DNA from: AC-69 sp036519575
GTDB lineage: Bacteria; Actinomycetota; UBA4738; HRBIN12
Direction of reading: 5' to 3'
DNA length: 25,940 nt
Assembly (NCBI GenBank): GCA_036519575.1
Contig: DATDKZ010000054.1
Coordinates: 1-25,940, forward strand
The translations under genes were made by a program, and so were the position numbers. Under the pieces are notes generated by a model, which saw only the letters and a list, made by a program, of their open reading frames with translations, ran no database searches and was not told the origin of the DNA. Shown in pieces: positions 8,476-14,481 of this stretch (positions are counted from its first letter, which is position 1; each line of letters starts with the position of its first letter).

Positions 8476-9194
8476 GACCCGGCGGGGACCGACGGCAGCG
8501 ACGGCTGGAAGATGCCGGCCTCTTGCTGGACCTGGATGAAGTCGCTGTAGCCCCCGTTCATGAGATCGGCCGCGACGTCGAGGATCCCCCCCGCGCTCTC
8601 CAGGAGCTCGGTGCGCTCGTCCCCGGTGGCCGCCGCCGCCCGCTCTACCAGGAGCGCCGCGTGCTCGTACAGCTTGAGCCCGTCCTGCATCTTCTCCTTG
8701 GCGTTGAAGAAGTAGTTCACGAACGCAGCGTCGAAGCCCTTGTTCGCCGTGATCGGCAGGACGTCGATCCCGTCCATGGCCTGCCACGCGCCCTTGGCCG
8801 CCTTCCGGGCGGCCTTTGCGTCGGTCCGCACCGTCTGGGGCTTGACCGTGCCCTTCTGCAGGCCGTCGACGTCGGTGGTGAGGGCGGGGAAGGCGGTGAA
8901 ACCGTCGGGGGGCGCCGGCTGCCCGGCCGAGGCGATCGCTCCCTGGACCTTTCCGCGGAACGTGATAGCGGCGGTGCGCTCCCGTTCCGCCAGGGTCCGC
9001 TCGCGGTCCTGGGTCCGCTCTCGGGCCAGCCCGTACACGATGCCCCCGATCGAGGCGGCCACCACGAACGCCAGCAGACCGATGCGGAATCCCCGCCTGG
9101 CGAGGAGGGGCTTCTTCACCGGCGTGTACGAGGGCCGGGGCCCAGGGGTCACGACCCTTCGGCTCCGCGGCTTGCTCTTTCCCTTGATGGCCAT
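8472..9194 (-). CDS. Membrane-anchored protein of unknown function
   Basis: This 240-residue protein is not recognised. It has a basic, Pro/Ser-rich N-terminal tail (1-35), one hydrophobic segment (about 36-56) and then a long soluble, Ala/Glu/Lys-rich, probably helical domain. The positive N-terminus suggests the tail is cytoplasmic and the C-terminal domain extracytoplasmic. No cysteines or catalytic motif stand out. It follows tatC by 7 bases and overlaps the hydrolase gene by 4, so it is probably in the tat transcript. Rv2091c, a membrane protein of similar length near helY in M. tuberculosis, may be a positional counterpart, but I cannot claim homology. The ATG is preceded by a GGAAG Shine-Dalgarno-like stretch. 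Confidence 0.75.
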   Translation of the reverse strand: MAIKGKSKPRSRRVVTPGPRPSYTPVKKPLLARRGFRIGLLAFVVAASIGGIVYGLARERTQDRERTLAERERTAAITFRGKVQGAIASAGQPAPPDGFTAFPALTTDVDGLQKGTVKPQTVRTDAKAARKAAKGAWQAMDGIDVLPITANKGFDAAFVNYFFNAKEKMQDGLKLYEHAALLVERAAAATGDERTELLESAGGILDVAADLMNGGYSDFIQVQQEAGIFQPSLPSVPAGS

Positions 9195-9201
9195 GGGCTT
9201 C

Positions 9202-9981
9202 CTACCGGTTCATCAGGCGGGCCACGATGATAGCGCCCTCGTAGAACAGGACCATGGGAACCATCATCGCGGTCATCGTGTAGGGGTCCGAGCTCGGCGT
9301 GATCACCGCAGCGAAGATCGCGATGAACAAGATGGCCCCTCGGCGCCACTGGCGCAGCTGCTGGCTGGAGATCACGCCCACGATCGAGAGAAAGACCAGG
9401 ACCAATGGGAACTCGAAGGAGATCCCGAAGGACAGCGCGAGCAGCATCACGAAACCCAGGAACCGGTCGCCGGTGAGCAGCGGCACGAACCCCGAGCCGG
9501 CGAATCCCAGCAGGAAGCCGAGTCCCTTCGGCAAGGTGAAGTAGGCGATGACGGCGCCCAGAGCGAACAGGATCACGGACGAGGCCACGAAGGGCACGGC
9601 AAGCCGCCGCTCCCGACGGGTGAGGCCGGGCACGACGAACGCCCACAGCTGCCAAAGGACGACGGGCAGCGCGATGAACAGCCCCAGGAACACGACCACC
9701 TTGAGCTTGATGATCACCGGCTCGAGGACCCCGGTGAACACGAACTTGCAGCCGGTTGGGGGACGGTTCCCGGCAGGCAGGTTCTCGATCGTCTCGCAGT
9801 AGGGGTTCTGAAGCAGTTGAAGGACCGGCCCGTACAGGAACCACCCGATGATCGAGCCCAGGCCGATGGCCCCCAGGGCCAGGAACAGCCGGCTCCGAAG
9901 CTCCTCGAGGTGCTCGACGAGGGTCATCGTCCCCTCGGGATCGCGGGGAGGACGTCGGAGCCGTTCGGGGATCAGCTTCAT
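9202..9981 (-). CDS. tatC: Sec-independent (twin-arginine) protein translocase TatC
   Basis: TatC is the polytopic receptor that recognises twin-arginine signal peptides of folded exported proteins. This 259-residue protein has the N-terminal signature MTLVEHLEELRSRL (19-32), the loop PVVLWQLWAFVVPGLTRRER, the buried-glutamate segment FGISFEFPLVL and TPSSDPYTM near the last helices, with about six hydrophobic segments. The annotated ATG adds 18 basic/Pro-rich residues before the signature; the internal Met19 is an alternative start. It lies 21 bases downstream of the TatA-like gene in the usual A-then-C order. Confidence 0.96.
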   Translation of the reverse strand: MKLIPERLRRPPRDPEGTMTLVEHLEELRSRLFLALGAIGLGSIIGWFLYGPVLQLLQNPYCETIENLPAGNRPPTGCKFVFTGVLEPVIIKLKVVVFLGLFIALPVVLWQLWAFVVPGLTRRERRLAVPFVASSVILFALGAVIAYFTLPKGLGFLLGFAGSGFVPLLTGDRFLGFVMLLALSFGISFEFPLVLVFLSIVGVISSQQLRQWRRGAILFIAIFAAVITPSSDPYTMTAMMVPMVLFYEGAIIVARLMNR

Positions 9982-10002
9982 CGGCGATCGACGAGGATCG
10001 GC

Positions 10003-10416
10003 CTACCCCGCCGTGGACCGGCCGCCGTCGCCCTCGTCGTCCAGGTCCACGCGCAAGCTGCGCTGGATCTCGTCCCTGGCCTTGCGGAGCTCGGCCAGCC
10101 CCTTGCCGACGTGGCGGACGACGTCCTTCCCATCGGTGGCATCGGTGGCATCGGTGGCGTCGGTGCCATCGGTGCCGTCGGTCACCATTTTCCCTTCGGG
10201 CCGCGGCGCTGCGTCGGCGCGGGGCATGGGCCGAGCCGTGGGTGCCGGCTCGTTGAGCGCGGACTGGATGGTCTTCTGGACCTCGTCCTGCGCCTTCCGG
10301 AACTCGCGGATGCCGCGGCCGATGGACCGCCCGACCTCAGGCAGCCGGTGAGGGCCGACGACGAGCAGGGCGATGACCAGAATGACCATGAGCTCGAGAG
10401 GGCCGATGTTGAACAT
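10003..10416 (-). CDS. tatA: Twin-arginine translocase TatA/TatB-family protein with a duplicated amphipathic helix
   Basis: This 137-residue protein has the Tat A/B architecture: a short N-terminal transmembrane helix (about 4-20), the GPHRLPEVGR hinge (21-30) and an amphipathic helix (about 24-53). It would oligomerise with TatC to form the export pore. Two oddities are seen. Residues 78-97 are a TDG/TDA repeat encoded by a 9-base tandem repeat. After it, residues 99-126 (VVRHVGKGLAELRKARDEIQ...) closely resemble the first amphipathic helix (GRSIGRGIREFRKAQDEVQ...). Whether it acts as TatA or TatB cannot be settled here; no second A/B gene is in the window. The ATG start lies about 28 bases after a TAGAAT box. 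Confidence 0.88.
   Translation of the reverse strand: MFNIGPLELMVILVIALLVVGPHRLPEVGRSIGRGIREFRKAQDEVQKTIQSALNEPAPTARPMPRADAAPRPEGKMVTDGTDGTDATDATDATDGKDVVRHVGKGLAELRKARDEIQRSLRVDLDDEGDGGRSTAG
10131..10184. repeat. Short tandem repeat, 9-base unit CATCGGTGG with variants, inside tatA
   Basis: On the plus strand CATCGGTGG recurs three times in a row, then degenerates into GTCGGTGCC-type copies. On the coding strand it gives the in-frame Thr-Asp-Gly/Ala linker. Since the unit is a multiple of three, copy-number change would lengthen or shorten the linker without a frameshift. Confidence 0.8.
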
Positions 10417-10444
10417 CTCGTCAGGTGGGCAGGCGCCCGGGGCG

Positions 10445-10450
10445 ATTCTA
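10445..10450 (-). promoter_or_regulatory. -10 box TAGAAT of the tat genes
   Basis: TAGAAT on the minus strand is one mismatch from TATAAT and ends 28 bases before the tatA ATG. This predicts a leader of about 20 bases. No good -35 was found at the usual distance. It could drive tatA, tatC and the two following genes. Confidence 0.4.
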
Positions 10451-10479
10451 CTGCGCGAGGTTCGAGAAGGGCCCCGCGC

Positions 10480-10695
10480 CTACCGGGGCTCCCCCGTTGG
10501 AAGGCCCCCGGCCCTCGACGACGCCCGCTCCCCCTCCGCCGCGATGTCCTCGGCGATGGGCTGCACCTCCTCTTGGAACCTGCGGAGGGTCCGGCCGAGC
10601 AGAAGCACGTGACGAACCAGCCCCACCAGCACGACGGCGATGGCCAAGGTGCTCACCACGCCGACGATGATCCAGACGGCCGCCGGGGTGGTCAC
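10480..10695 (-). CDS. Small single-pass membrane protein, unknown function
   Basis: This 71-residue protein starts with GTG. It has one hydrophobic segment (about 7-29), then a basic amphipathic stretch (LLLGRTLRRFQEEVQPIAED) and a short polar tail. The shape, one membrane helix followed by an amphipathic helix, resembles DUF948-type or Tat-A-like small proteins, but the Tat FGP/GPxxLPE hinge is missing, so it is not called a Tat component. The GTG is 7 bases after a TAGCAT box, so it seems to have its own leaderless mRNA. It lies between a zinc-ribbon gene and tatA on the same strand. Confidence 0.7.
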   Translation of the reverse strand: MTTPAAVWIIVGVVSTLAIAVVLVGLVRHVLLLGRTLRRFQEEVQPIAEDIAAEGERASSRAGGLPTGEPR

Positions 10696-10702
10696 GGGGA
10701 GG

Positions 10703-10708
10703 ATGCTA
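10703..10708 (-). promoter_or_regulatory. -10 box TAGCAT of the 71-residue membrane protein gene (predicted leaderless)
   Basis: TAGCAT on the minus strand is followed by CCTCCCC (7 bases) and GTG. It occupies the 27-base gap after the zinc-ribbon gene. No Shine-Dalgarno sequence precedes the GTG, in line with leaderless initiation. Confidence 0.5.
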
Positions 10709-10722
10709 GCCGAGCGGTGGGC

Positions 10723-11097
10723 TCAGTGCTGACCGGCCAGGAACTCCCGGATGAGCCGGTCGTCCTGGAGGGTGAAGTGGAAGTCGATGAGGTCGTCGAC
10801 GGTGAACGCCGGGCCTTCGGGGAGCCGGCCGCGGGGGTCCACCCGCTCCTCGGACTCCTCGTCGAACATGGGCATGGTGTGCTCCTCGGCCTCGCCCCGG
10901 CCCGACACGTCCACGCCGGCCGAGACCAGGAGCGCCACGATCTTGCGGTCGGCCCGCTTCTCCACCCCGTCCAGGCAGGTGGGGCAGGTGAACCGGTAGG
11001 TGCCCTCCCGCCCGCCTTGGAGGACCGAGAGGAGGATGGCCTCGGGGCCCATGTCCACTTCGCCGCAGCGGGGGCAGGTGGTTCGGATGGTGGTCAT
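10723..11097 (-). CDS. Zinc-ribbon-like protein, unknown function
   Basis: This 124-residue protein is not recognised by name. Cys8/Cys11 (CPRCG) and Cys38/Cys41 (CPTC) form two CxxC knuckles 26 residues apart, the pattern of a structural zinc ribbon. The rest is acidic, with DEESEERVDPRGRLPEGPAF followed by a C-terminal helix (FTVDDLIDFHFTLQDDRLIREFL). There is no membrane segment. It could be a small adaptor or nucleic-acid-binding protein, but nothing shows which. It lies 64 bases after pafC and has its own candidate -10 box. Confidence 0.75.
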   Translation of the reverse strand: MTTIRTTCPRCGEVDMGPEAILLSVLQGGREGTYRFTCPTCLDGVEKRADRKIVALLVSAGVDVSGRGEAEEHTMPMFDEESEERVDPRGRLPEGPAFTVDDLIDFHFTLQDDRLIREFLAGQH

Positions 11098-11106
11098 GTC
11101 AGGACC

Positions 11107-11112
11107 AGTATC
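11107..11112 (-). promoter_or_regulatory. -10-like box GATACT of the zinc-ribbon gene
   Basis: GATACT on the minus strand is followed by GGTCCTGAC (9 bases) and ATG. The first base departs from TANNNT, so support is weaker. The box lies in the gap after pafC. Confidence 0.3.
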
Positions 11113-11161
11113 GGTCCGGCAATCGAAACGGTTTAGCGTCAGGAGGCCGGAAGGGACTACT

Positions 11162-12136
11162 CTATTCGTACAATTCTTTCGTCCGCCCGGCCAGCTCTCG
11201 GACCCGGACTTTCAGCCGGGGTGGGCTCAACACTTCCGCTTCTCCCCCGAGGCGGAGGACCAGCCGGGCCACCCATTCAAGGCGGCTCGCCGGGAGCTGC
11301 ACCTCGAGGTCGCCGGCGGGCGTCTCGGTCTCAGCGTCAACCTCGTAGTACTCGCCCACCCACCGGGCCGCCGGGTGCAGCAGCAGCCGAACCGGCACAT
11401 CCCGTTCCGTGGGGGTATACAGAGCGCGCCCCGCGCCGGCCAGGCCTCGGGGCTCGAAGGTCTCGCCCGTCGGCTCCACTGAGCGGATCCGGTCCGCCCG
11501 GAACAGCCGCTCCTCCCCCGAGCGATGGTCGAAGGCGGCCACGTACCAGTTCCCGATGGCGAAGAACACCTCCTCGGGGTCGACCTCCCGAGCCGTGGTC
11601 TCGGCGGAGGAGGCCGCGTAGTACTCGATCCTCACTCGCTCGTTGCCGGCGACGGCCTTCCGAAGGGCATCCAAGGTCTCGGCGGGCTTCCCGCTCTCGG
11701 CGGCCTCCACCCGCTCCGCCAGCTCGCCGAGAGTTTCGGGGCCAAGGCGCTCCTCGAGCTTTCGCAGTGCCGAGGCCAGGGCCGTGGCTTCGCGGAGGCC
11801 AGGCGTCACGGCCAGGGCGGTCCCCCGAAGGTACAGGGCGAGCGCCTCGGCCCGGGTCAGGCGGAGCGGCCGGGAGAAGTAGTCGGCCATGTCGATCCAC
11901 ACCCGTTCGTCCTCGATGGCCACGCCGATCAGGTCACCCGGTCCGTACGGTGGCAGTCCCGAGACGAACAGCAGGTTCAGGTCCGAGGTCAGCTCGTCGT
12001 GGCGAACCCCGAACAGTCGCGTGATCTCCGCAAGCTCCGTCCCCGGATGCCTGACCAGGTACGGCACGAGCACGAGCAACCGCCGCAACCGGTCGGAGGC
12101 CCGTGACGTCGCCGCGGAGCGAGAACGACCGGTCAT
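11162..12136 (-). CDS. pafC: WYL-domain transcriptional regulator PafC
   Basis: This 324-residue protein has an N-terminal helix-turn-helix-like region (about 10-75) and a WYL domain (about 165-230) with NWYVAAFDHRSGEERLFRADRI, followed by the WYL C-terminal extension. PafB and PafC act together in mycobacteria as an activator of LexA-independent DNA-damage genes, with the WYL domain thought to sense a nucleic-acid ligand. The ATG overlaps the pafB TGA as ATGA, so the two are translationally coupled, as expected for a heteromeric pair. A longer frame upstream is only a shadow of pafB. In this window pafBC are separated from pafA by two other genes. Confidence 0.9.
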   Translation of the reverse strand: MTGRSRSAATSRASDRLRRLLVLVPYLVRHPGTELAEITRLFGVRHDELTSDLNLLFVSGLPPYGPGDLIGVAIEDERVWIDMADYFSRPLRLTRAEALALYLRGTALAVTPGLREATALASALRKLEERLGPETLGELAERVEAAESGKPAETLDALRKAVAGNERVRIEYYAASSAETTAREVDPEEVFFAIGNWYVAAFDHRSGEERLFRADRIRSVEPTGETFEPRGLAGAGRALYTPTERDVPVRLLLHPAARWVGEYYEVDAETETPAGDLEVQLPASRLEWVARLVLRLGGEAEVLSPPRLKVRVRELAGRTKELYE

Positions 12137-13083
12137 CGAAGCGCGGCCTCCAGCCGGCGAACGATCTCGGCGCGAAGGGCCTCGGGCGCCACGGCCACGG
12201 CGTCCGGGCCGAACGACAGGATCCACGACGCCAGGGCGTCGCCCGGGGCCGCCGGGAGGCTGACCTGGACCCAGCCGTTCTTCCGGGTGTCCTCGATCAC
12301 GGCACCCTGGACTCCGCGGGTCGCCCACCACGCGACGTCCGGCGAGAAGGCCACCGTGGCCCGCTCCTCGGGCTCCCCCGGGCCGAACGGCCCGCCGATC
12401 ACGTGGTCCGCCGCCCGGAACCCATCCGGCGGCCGGCCGGCTTCCCCGTCGAGCCGGAGCTCCCCGCCGGCTCTCGACAGGCGGAACGCCCGGATCTCCT
12501 GTCGTTCCCGGTCCAGGCCGACGAGGTACCAGTGCCCGGCCCGGAACACCAAGCCCCACGGATCGACGTGGCGTTCGGATTCGACGCCCCGCGAGGTCCG
12601 GTAGGCGAACCGAACGCTCCGTCGCTCCGCGATGGCCTCGGCCGCGGCGGTCAGGCGAGCGTCGACGGCCCCCGCCTCGGCGGCCAGGGGCGCCGAGGGC
12701 ACCCCGGCCACCAGCCCGCCGTCGGTGCCGTACAGCAGCTTGCGCACGGCCTGTTCGGCCGCATCGTCGGGCCCGCCGGCATGTGCCGCCACGAACAGGG
12801 CCGAGATCTCCTCCGGGGTGAAGTCGATCTCCGGCAGGTAGTACCGGTCCTTGGGGATGGCGTAGCCCTGCTCGACGTCCCACGCGTCGGTGGCGATGAC
12901 CTCGATGGGGACCCCGACGTCGCGAAGGACGTCTTTGTCGCGTTCGAACATCCGCTTGGCCGACTGGACGTCGTCCTGGCCGTAGCCCTCGGGCATCTTC
13001 GCCCGGATCTGTTCGAAGGTGAGGGGACGCCGCGACTCCAGCAGGAGCGCGACCAGGTTCACCAGACGCTCGAGCGGGTGCAT
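12133..13083 (-). CDS. pafB: WYL-domain transcriptional regulator PafB
   Basis: This 316-residue protein has an N-terminal winged-helix region (about 1-75, MHPLERLVNLVALLLESRR...) and a WYL domain (about 145-205) with GHWYLVGLDRERQEIRAFRL, then the WCX-type C-terminal part. It is the partner of PafC in the DNA-damage response regulator PafBC. The ATG is 9 bases after a TATCAT box, giving at most a tiny leader. That promoter overlaps the promoter of the divergent gene at 13107. PafB and PafC have the same domain order and are probably ancient duplicates; pafB is assigned to the upstream one by order and by resemblance. Confidence 0.9.
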   Translation of the reverse strand: MHPLERLVNLVALLLESRRPLTFEQIRAKMPEGYGQDDVQSAKRMFERDKDVLRDVGVPIEVIATDAWDVEQGYAIPKDRYYLPEIDFTPEEISALFVAAHAGGPDDAAEQAVRKLLYGTDGGLVAGVPSAPLAAEAGAVDARLTAAAEAIAERRSVRFAYRTSRGVESERHVDPWGLVFRAGHWYLVGLDRERQEIRAFRLSRAGGELRLDGEAGRPPDGFRAADHVIGGPFGPGEPEERATVAFSPDVAWWATRGVQGAVIEDTRKNGWVQVSLPAAPGDALASWILSFGPDAVAVAPEALRAEIVRRLEAALR

Positions 13084-13092
13084 CGGTCGGGC

Positions 13093-13098
13093 ATGATA
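13093..13098 (-). promoter_or_regulatory. -10 box TATCAT of pafB, overlapping the divergent promoter
   Basis: TATCAT on the minus strand lies 9 bases before the pafB ATG. It shares four bases with the plus-strand GATACT box, so RNA polymerase could not open both promoters at once. Confidence 0.4.
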
Positions 13099-13100
13099 CT
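13095..13100 (+). promoter_or_regulatory. -10-like box GATACT of the DUF3866-like gene (predicted leaderless)
   Basis: GATACT is followed by CGGGCC (6 bases) and ATG at 13107, placing the expected start of transcription at the A of ATG. The first base departs from TANNNT. The entire divergent intergenic region is only 23 bases. Confidence 0.4.
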
Positions 13101-13106
13101 CGGGCC

Positions 13107-14225
13107 ATGGGTGGCGAACGGGCCGGCATCAGGCTGCGTCGCGGCGTGGTCGTGTCGGTGGGCGGGTCACGCCCGGGGGCGATCGAGCTGGTGGTGGAGG
13201 TGGAGGGCGAGCGGGCCCCGGCGCTGGCCTACCCGGACCTCACCGGATCGGTGGGCGTGGGGGACGTCGTGCTGCTCAACACGACCGCGGTGGCGCTGGG
13301 CCTGGGCACCGGAGGGTTCCACCTGGTGATCGCCGTGGAAGGTGACCGAGCCACCGAGATCGCCCACCGCGGCCGGGTGATGAAAGCCCGGTACACGCCA
13401 CAGCAGGTGGCCGTTCGGTCTGTGGAGGAGACCCATCGCGACGCGTTGGAGGGCTCGCGCGGGCTCCGGGGTACCCCGGTCGTGGCCGCGCCGTTGCACT
13501 CGATGATCGGGCCGGTCGCCGCGGGGGCGAAGGCATCCGGGGTCGCGCGCGTCGCCTACGTCATGACGGATGGGGCGGCGCTTCCCGGCTCGTTCTCCCG
13601 GCTCGTGCCGAGGTTGCGCCACGCCCGGCTGCTCGACGGCTTCATCACCTGCGGGCAGGCGTTTGGCGGGGAGCTGGAAGCCGTGACCATCTGGACCGGG
13701 CTCCTGGCGGCAGTGGAGGTGCTGGAGGCGGACGTGGTGGTCGTGGCAGACGGCCCCGGGAACCTGGGGACGGACACGACGTGGGGAGTGAGCGCGCTCG
13801 GGAGCGGACATGCGCTGAACGCCGCCGAGGCCCTCGGCGGCAGTCCCGTGGCGGCGCTCCGCGTGTCCTTCGAGGAACGACGGGAGCGGCACCGGGTCGT
13901 GTCGCACCATTCGCTGACGATCCTGGAGAAGGTCTGTACGCCCGGGGCGAACGTCGCGGTACCCGTCCTCGATGACGCTCGCGAGCGTGACGCGGTGTGG
14001 GAGGCGCTCCGGGCCCGAAAGCTCGAGGAGCGACATCAGCTGGTCGAGGTCGACGGCCGTCCGGCCCTCGACCGCCTCGAAGATCTGGATCTCGAGATCG
14101 AGTCCATGGGACGGACTGCGAAGGACGACCCGGCGTTCTTCCTGGCGGCGGGCGCGGCCGGCGTCCTCGCCGGCCGCATTGCCGCCTCGTCTCGCCGATG
14201 GCGAGCCAGTGTGCGCGAGCCCTAG
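13107..14225 (+). CDS. DUF3866-like conserved protein, unknown function
   Basis: This 372-residue protein resembles the DUF3866 family found in actinobacteria and some Firmicutes-like lineages; I rely on memory of the family's look, so the name is tentative. It begins with a beta-rich domain (about 8-80; GVVVSVGG, VGDVVLLNTTAVALGLGTGG). The larger Ala/Gly-rich domain contains MIGPVAAGAKASGVARVAYVMTDGAALPG, GFITCGQAFGGELEAVT, VVVADGPGNLGTDTTWG and RVSFEERRERHRVVSHHSLT. These Gly/Asp/His clusters look like an active or binding site, but no reaction is known to me. A hydrophobic Ala-rich segment lies near the C-terminus (about 346-362). It is the only plus-strand gene between 2892 and the window end, divergent from pafB and convergent with a 45-residue membrane protein gene. 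Confidence 0.8.
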   Translation: MGGERAGIRLRRGVVVSVGGSRPGAIELVVEVEGERAPALAYPDLTGSVGVGDVVLLNTTAVALGLGTGGFHLVIAVEGDRATEIAHRGRVMKARYTPQQVAVRSVEETHRDALEGSRGLRGTPVVAAPLHSMIGPVAAGAKASGVARVAYVMTDGAALPGSFSRLVPRLRHARLLDGFITCGQAFGGELEAVTIWTGLLAAVEVLEADVVVVADGPGNLGTDTTWGVSALGSGHALNAAEALGGSPVAALRVSFEERRERHRVVSHHSLTILEKVCTPGANVAVPVLDDARERDAVWEALRARKLEERHQLVEVDGRPALDRLEDLDLEIESMGRTAKDDPAFFLAAGAAGVLAGRIAASSRRWRASVREP

Positions 14226-14359
14226 TAGAGACCTCCGCCGGACCCGCCGTGGTGGAAGAACACGAGGTAGATGATCAGGTACGCGATGACACCCACCACC
14301 GCGTAGATCGCCAACCACCTTTTCCACTTTCCCCCATAGCCCGTCGCCTTGTCTGCCAT
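14222..14359 (-). CDS. 45-residue single-pass membrane protein
   Basis: The frame reads MADKATGYGGKWKRW, then a hydrophobic helix (about 16-35; LAIYAVVGVIAYLIIYLVFF), then HHGGSGGGLY and TAG. The ATG has a good Shine-Dalgarno AAAGGAG 7 bases upstream (14367-14373). Two basic residues flank the start of the helix, suggesting an N-in, C-out orientation. The stop shares the palindrome CTAG with the stop of the convergent plus-strand gene. Function is unknown. The clear ribosome-binding site, membrane helix and exact packing into the gap support it as a real gene despite its size. Confidence 0.72.
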   Translation of the reverse strand: MADKATGYGGKWKRWLAIYAVVGVIAYLIIYLVFFHHGGSGGGLY

Positions 14360-14366
14360 CTCCCAG

Positions 14367-14373
14367 CTCCTTT
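14367..14373 (-). promoter_or_regulatory. Ribosome-binding site AAAGGAG of the 45-residue membrane protein
   Basis: AAAGGAG on the minus strand, 7 bases from the ATG. It stands out because many neighbouring genes lack a Shine-Dalgarno sequence, and it decides the reading of this very short gene. Confidence 0.6.
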
Positions 14374-14391
14374 CCGTCTCCACGGCTGATT

Positions 14392-14405
14392 CCTGCATAC
14401 GCAGG
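14392..14405. repeat. Inverted repeat CCTGC-ATAC-GCAGG
   Basis: A perfect 5-base inverted repeat with a 4-base centre lies 33 bases upstream of the 45-residue protein's ATG, in the gap after pafA. It could be an operator or a small hairpin; nothing else supports either. Confidence 0.35.
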
Positions 14406-14481
14406 TACTACGGAGGCATTCGATAGGCGGATGACCGCGGCACGAGACTCTTGGCGAACGCTCAGGAGGCGCCCAGGACCC

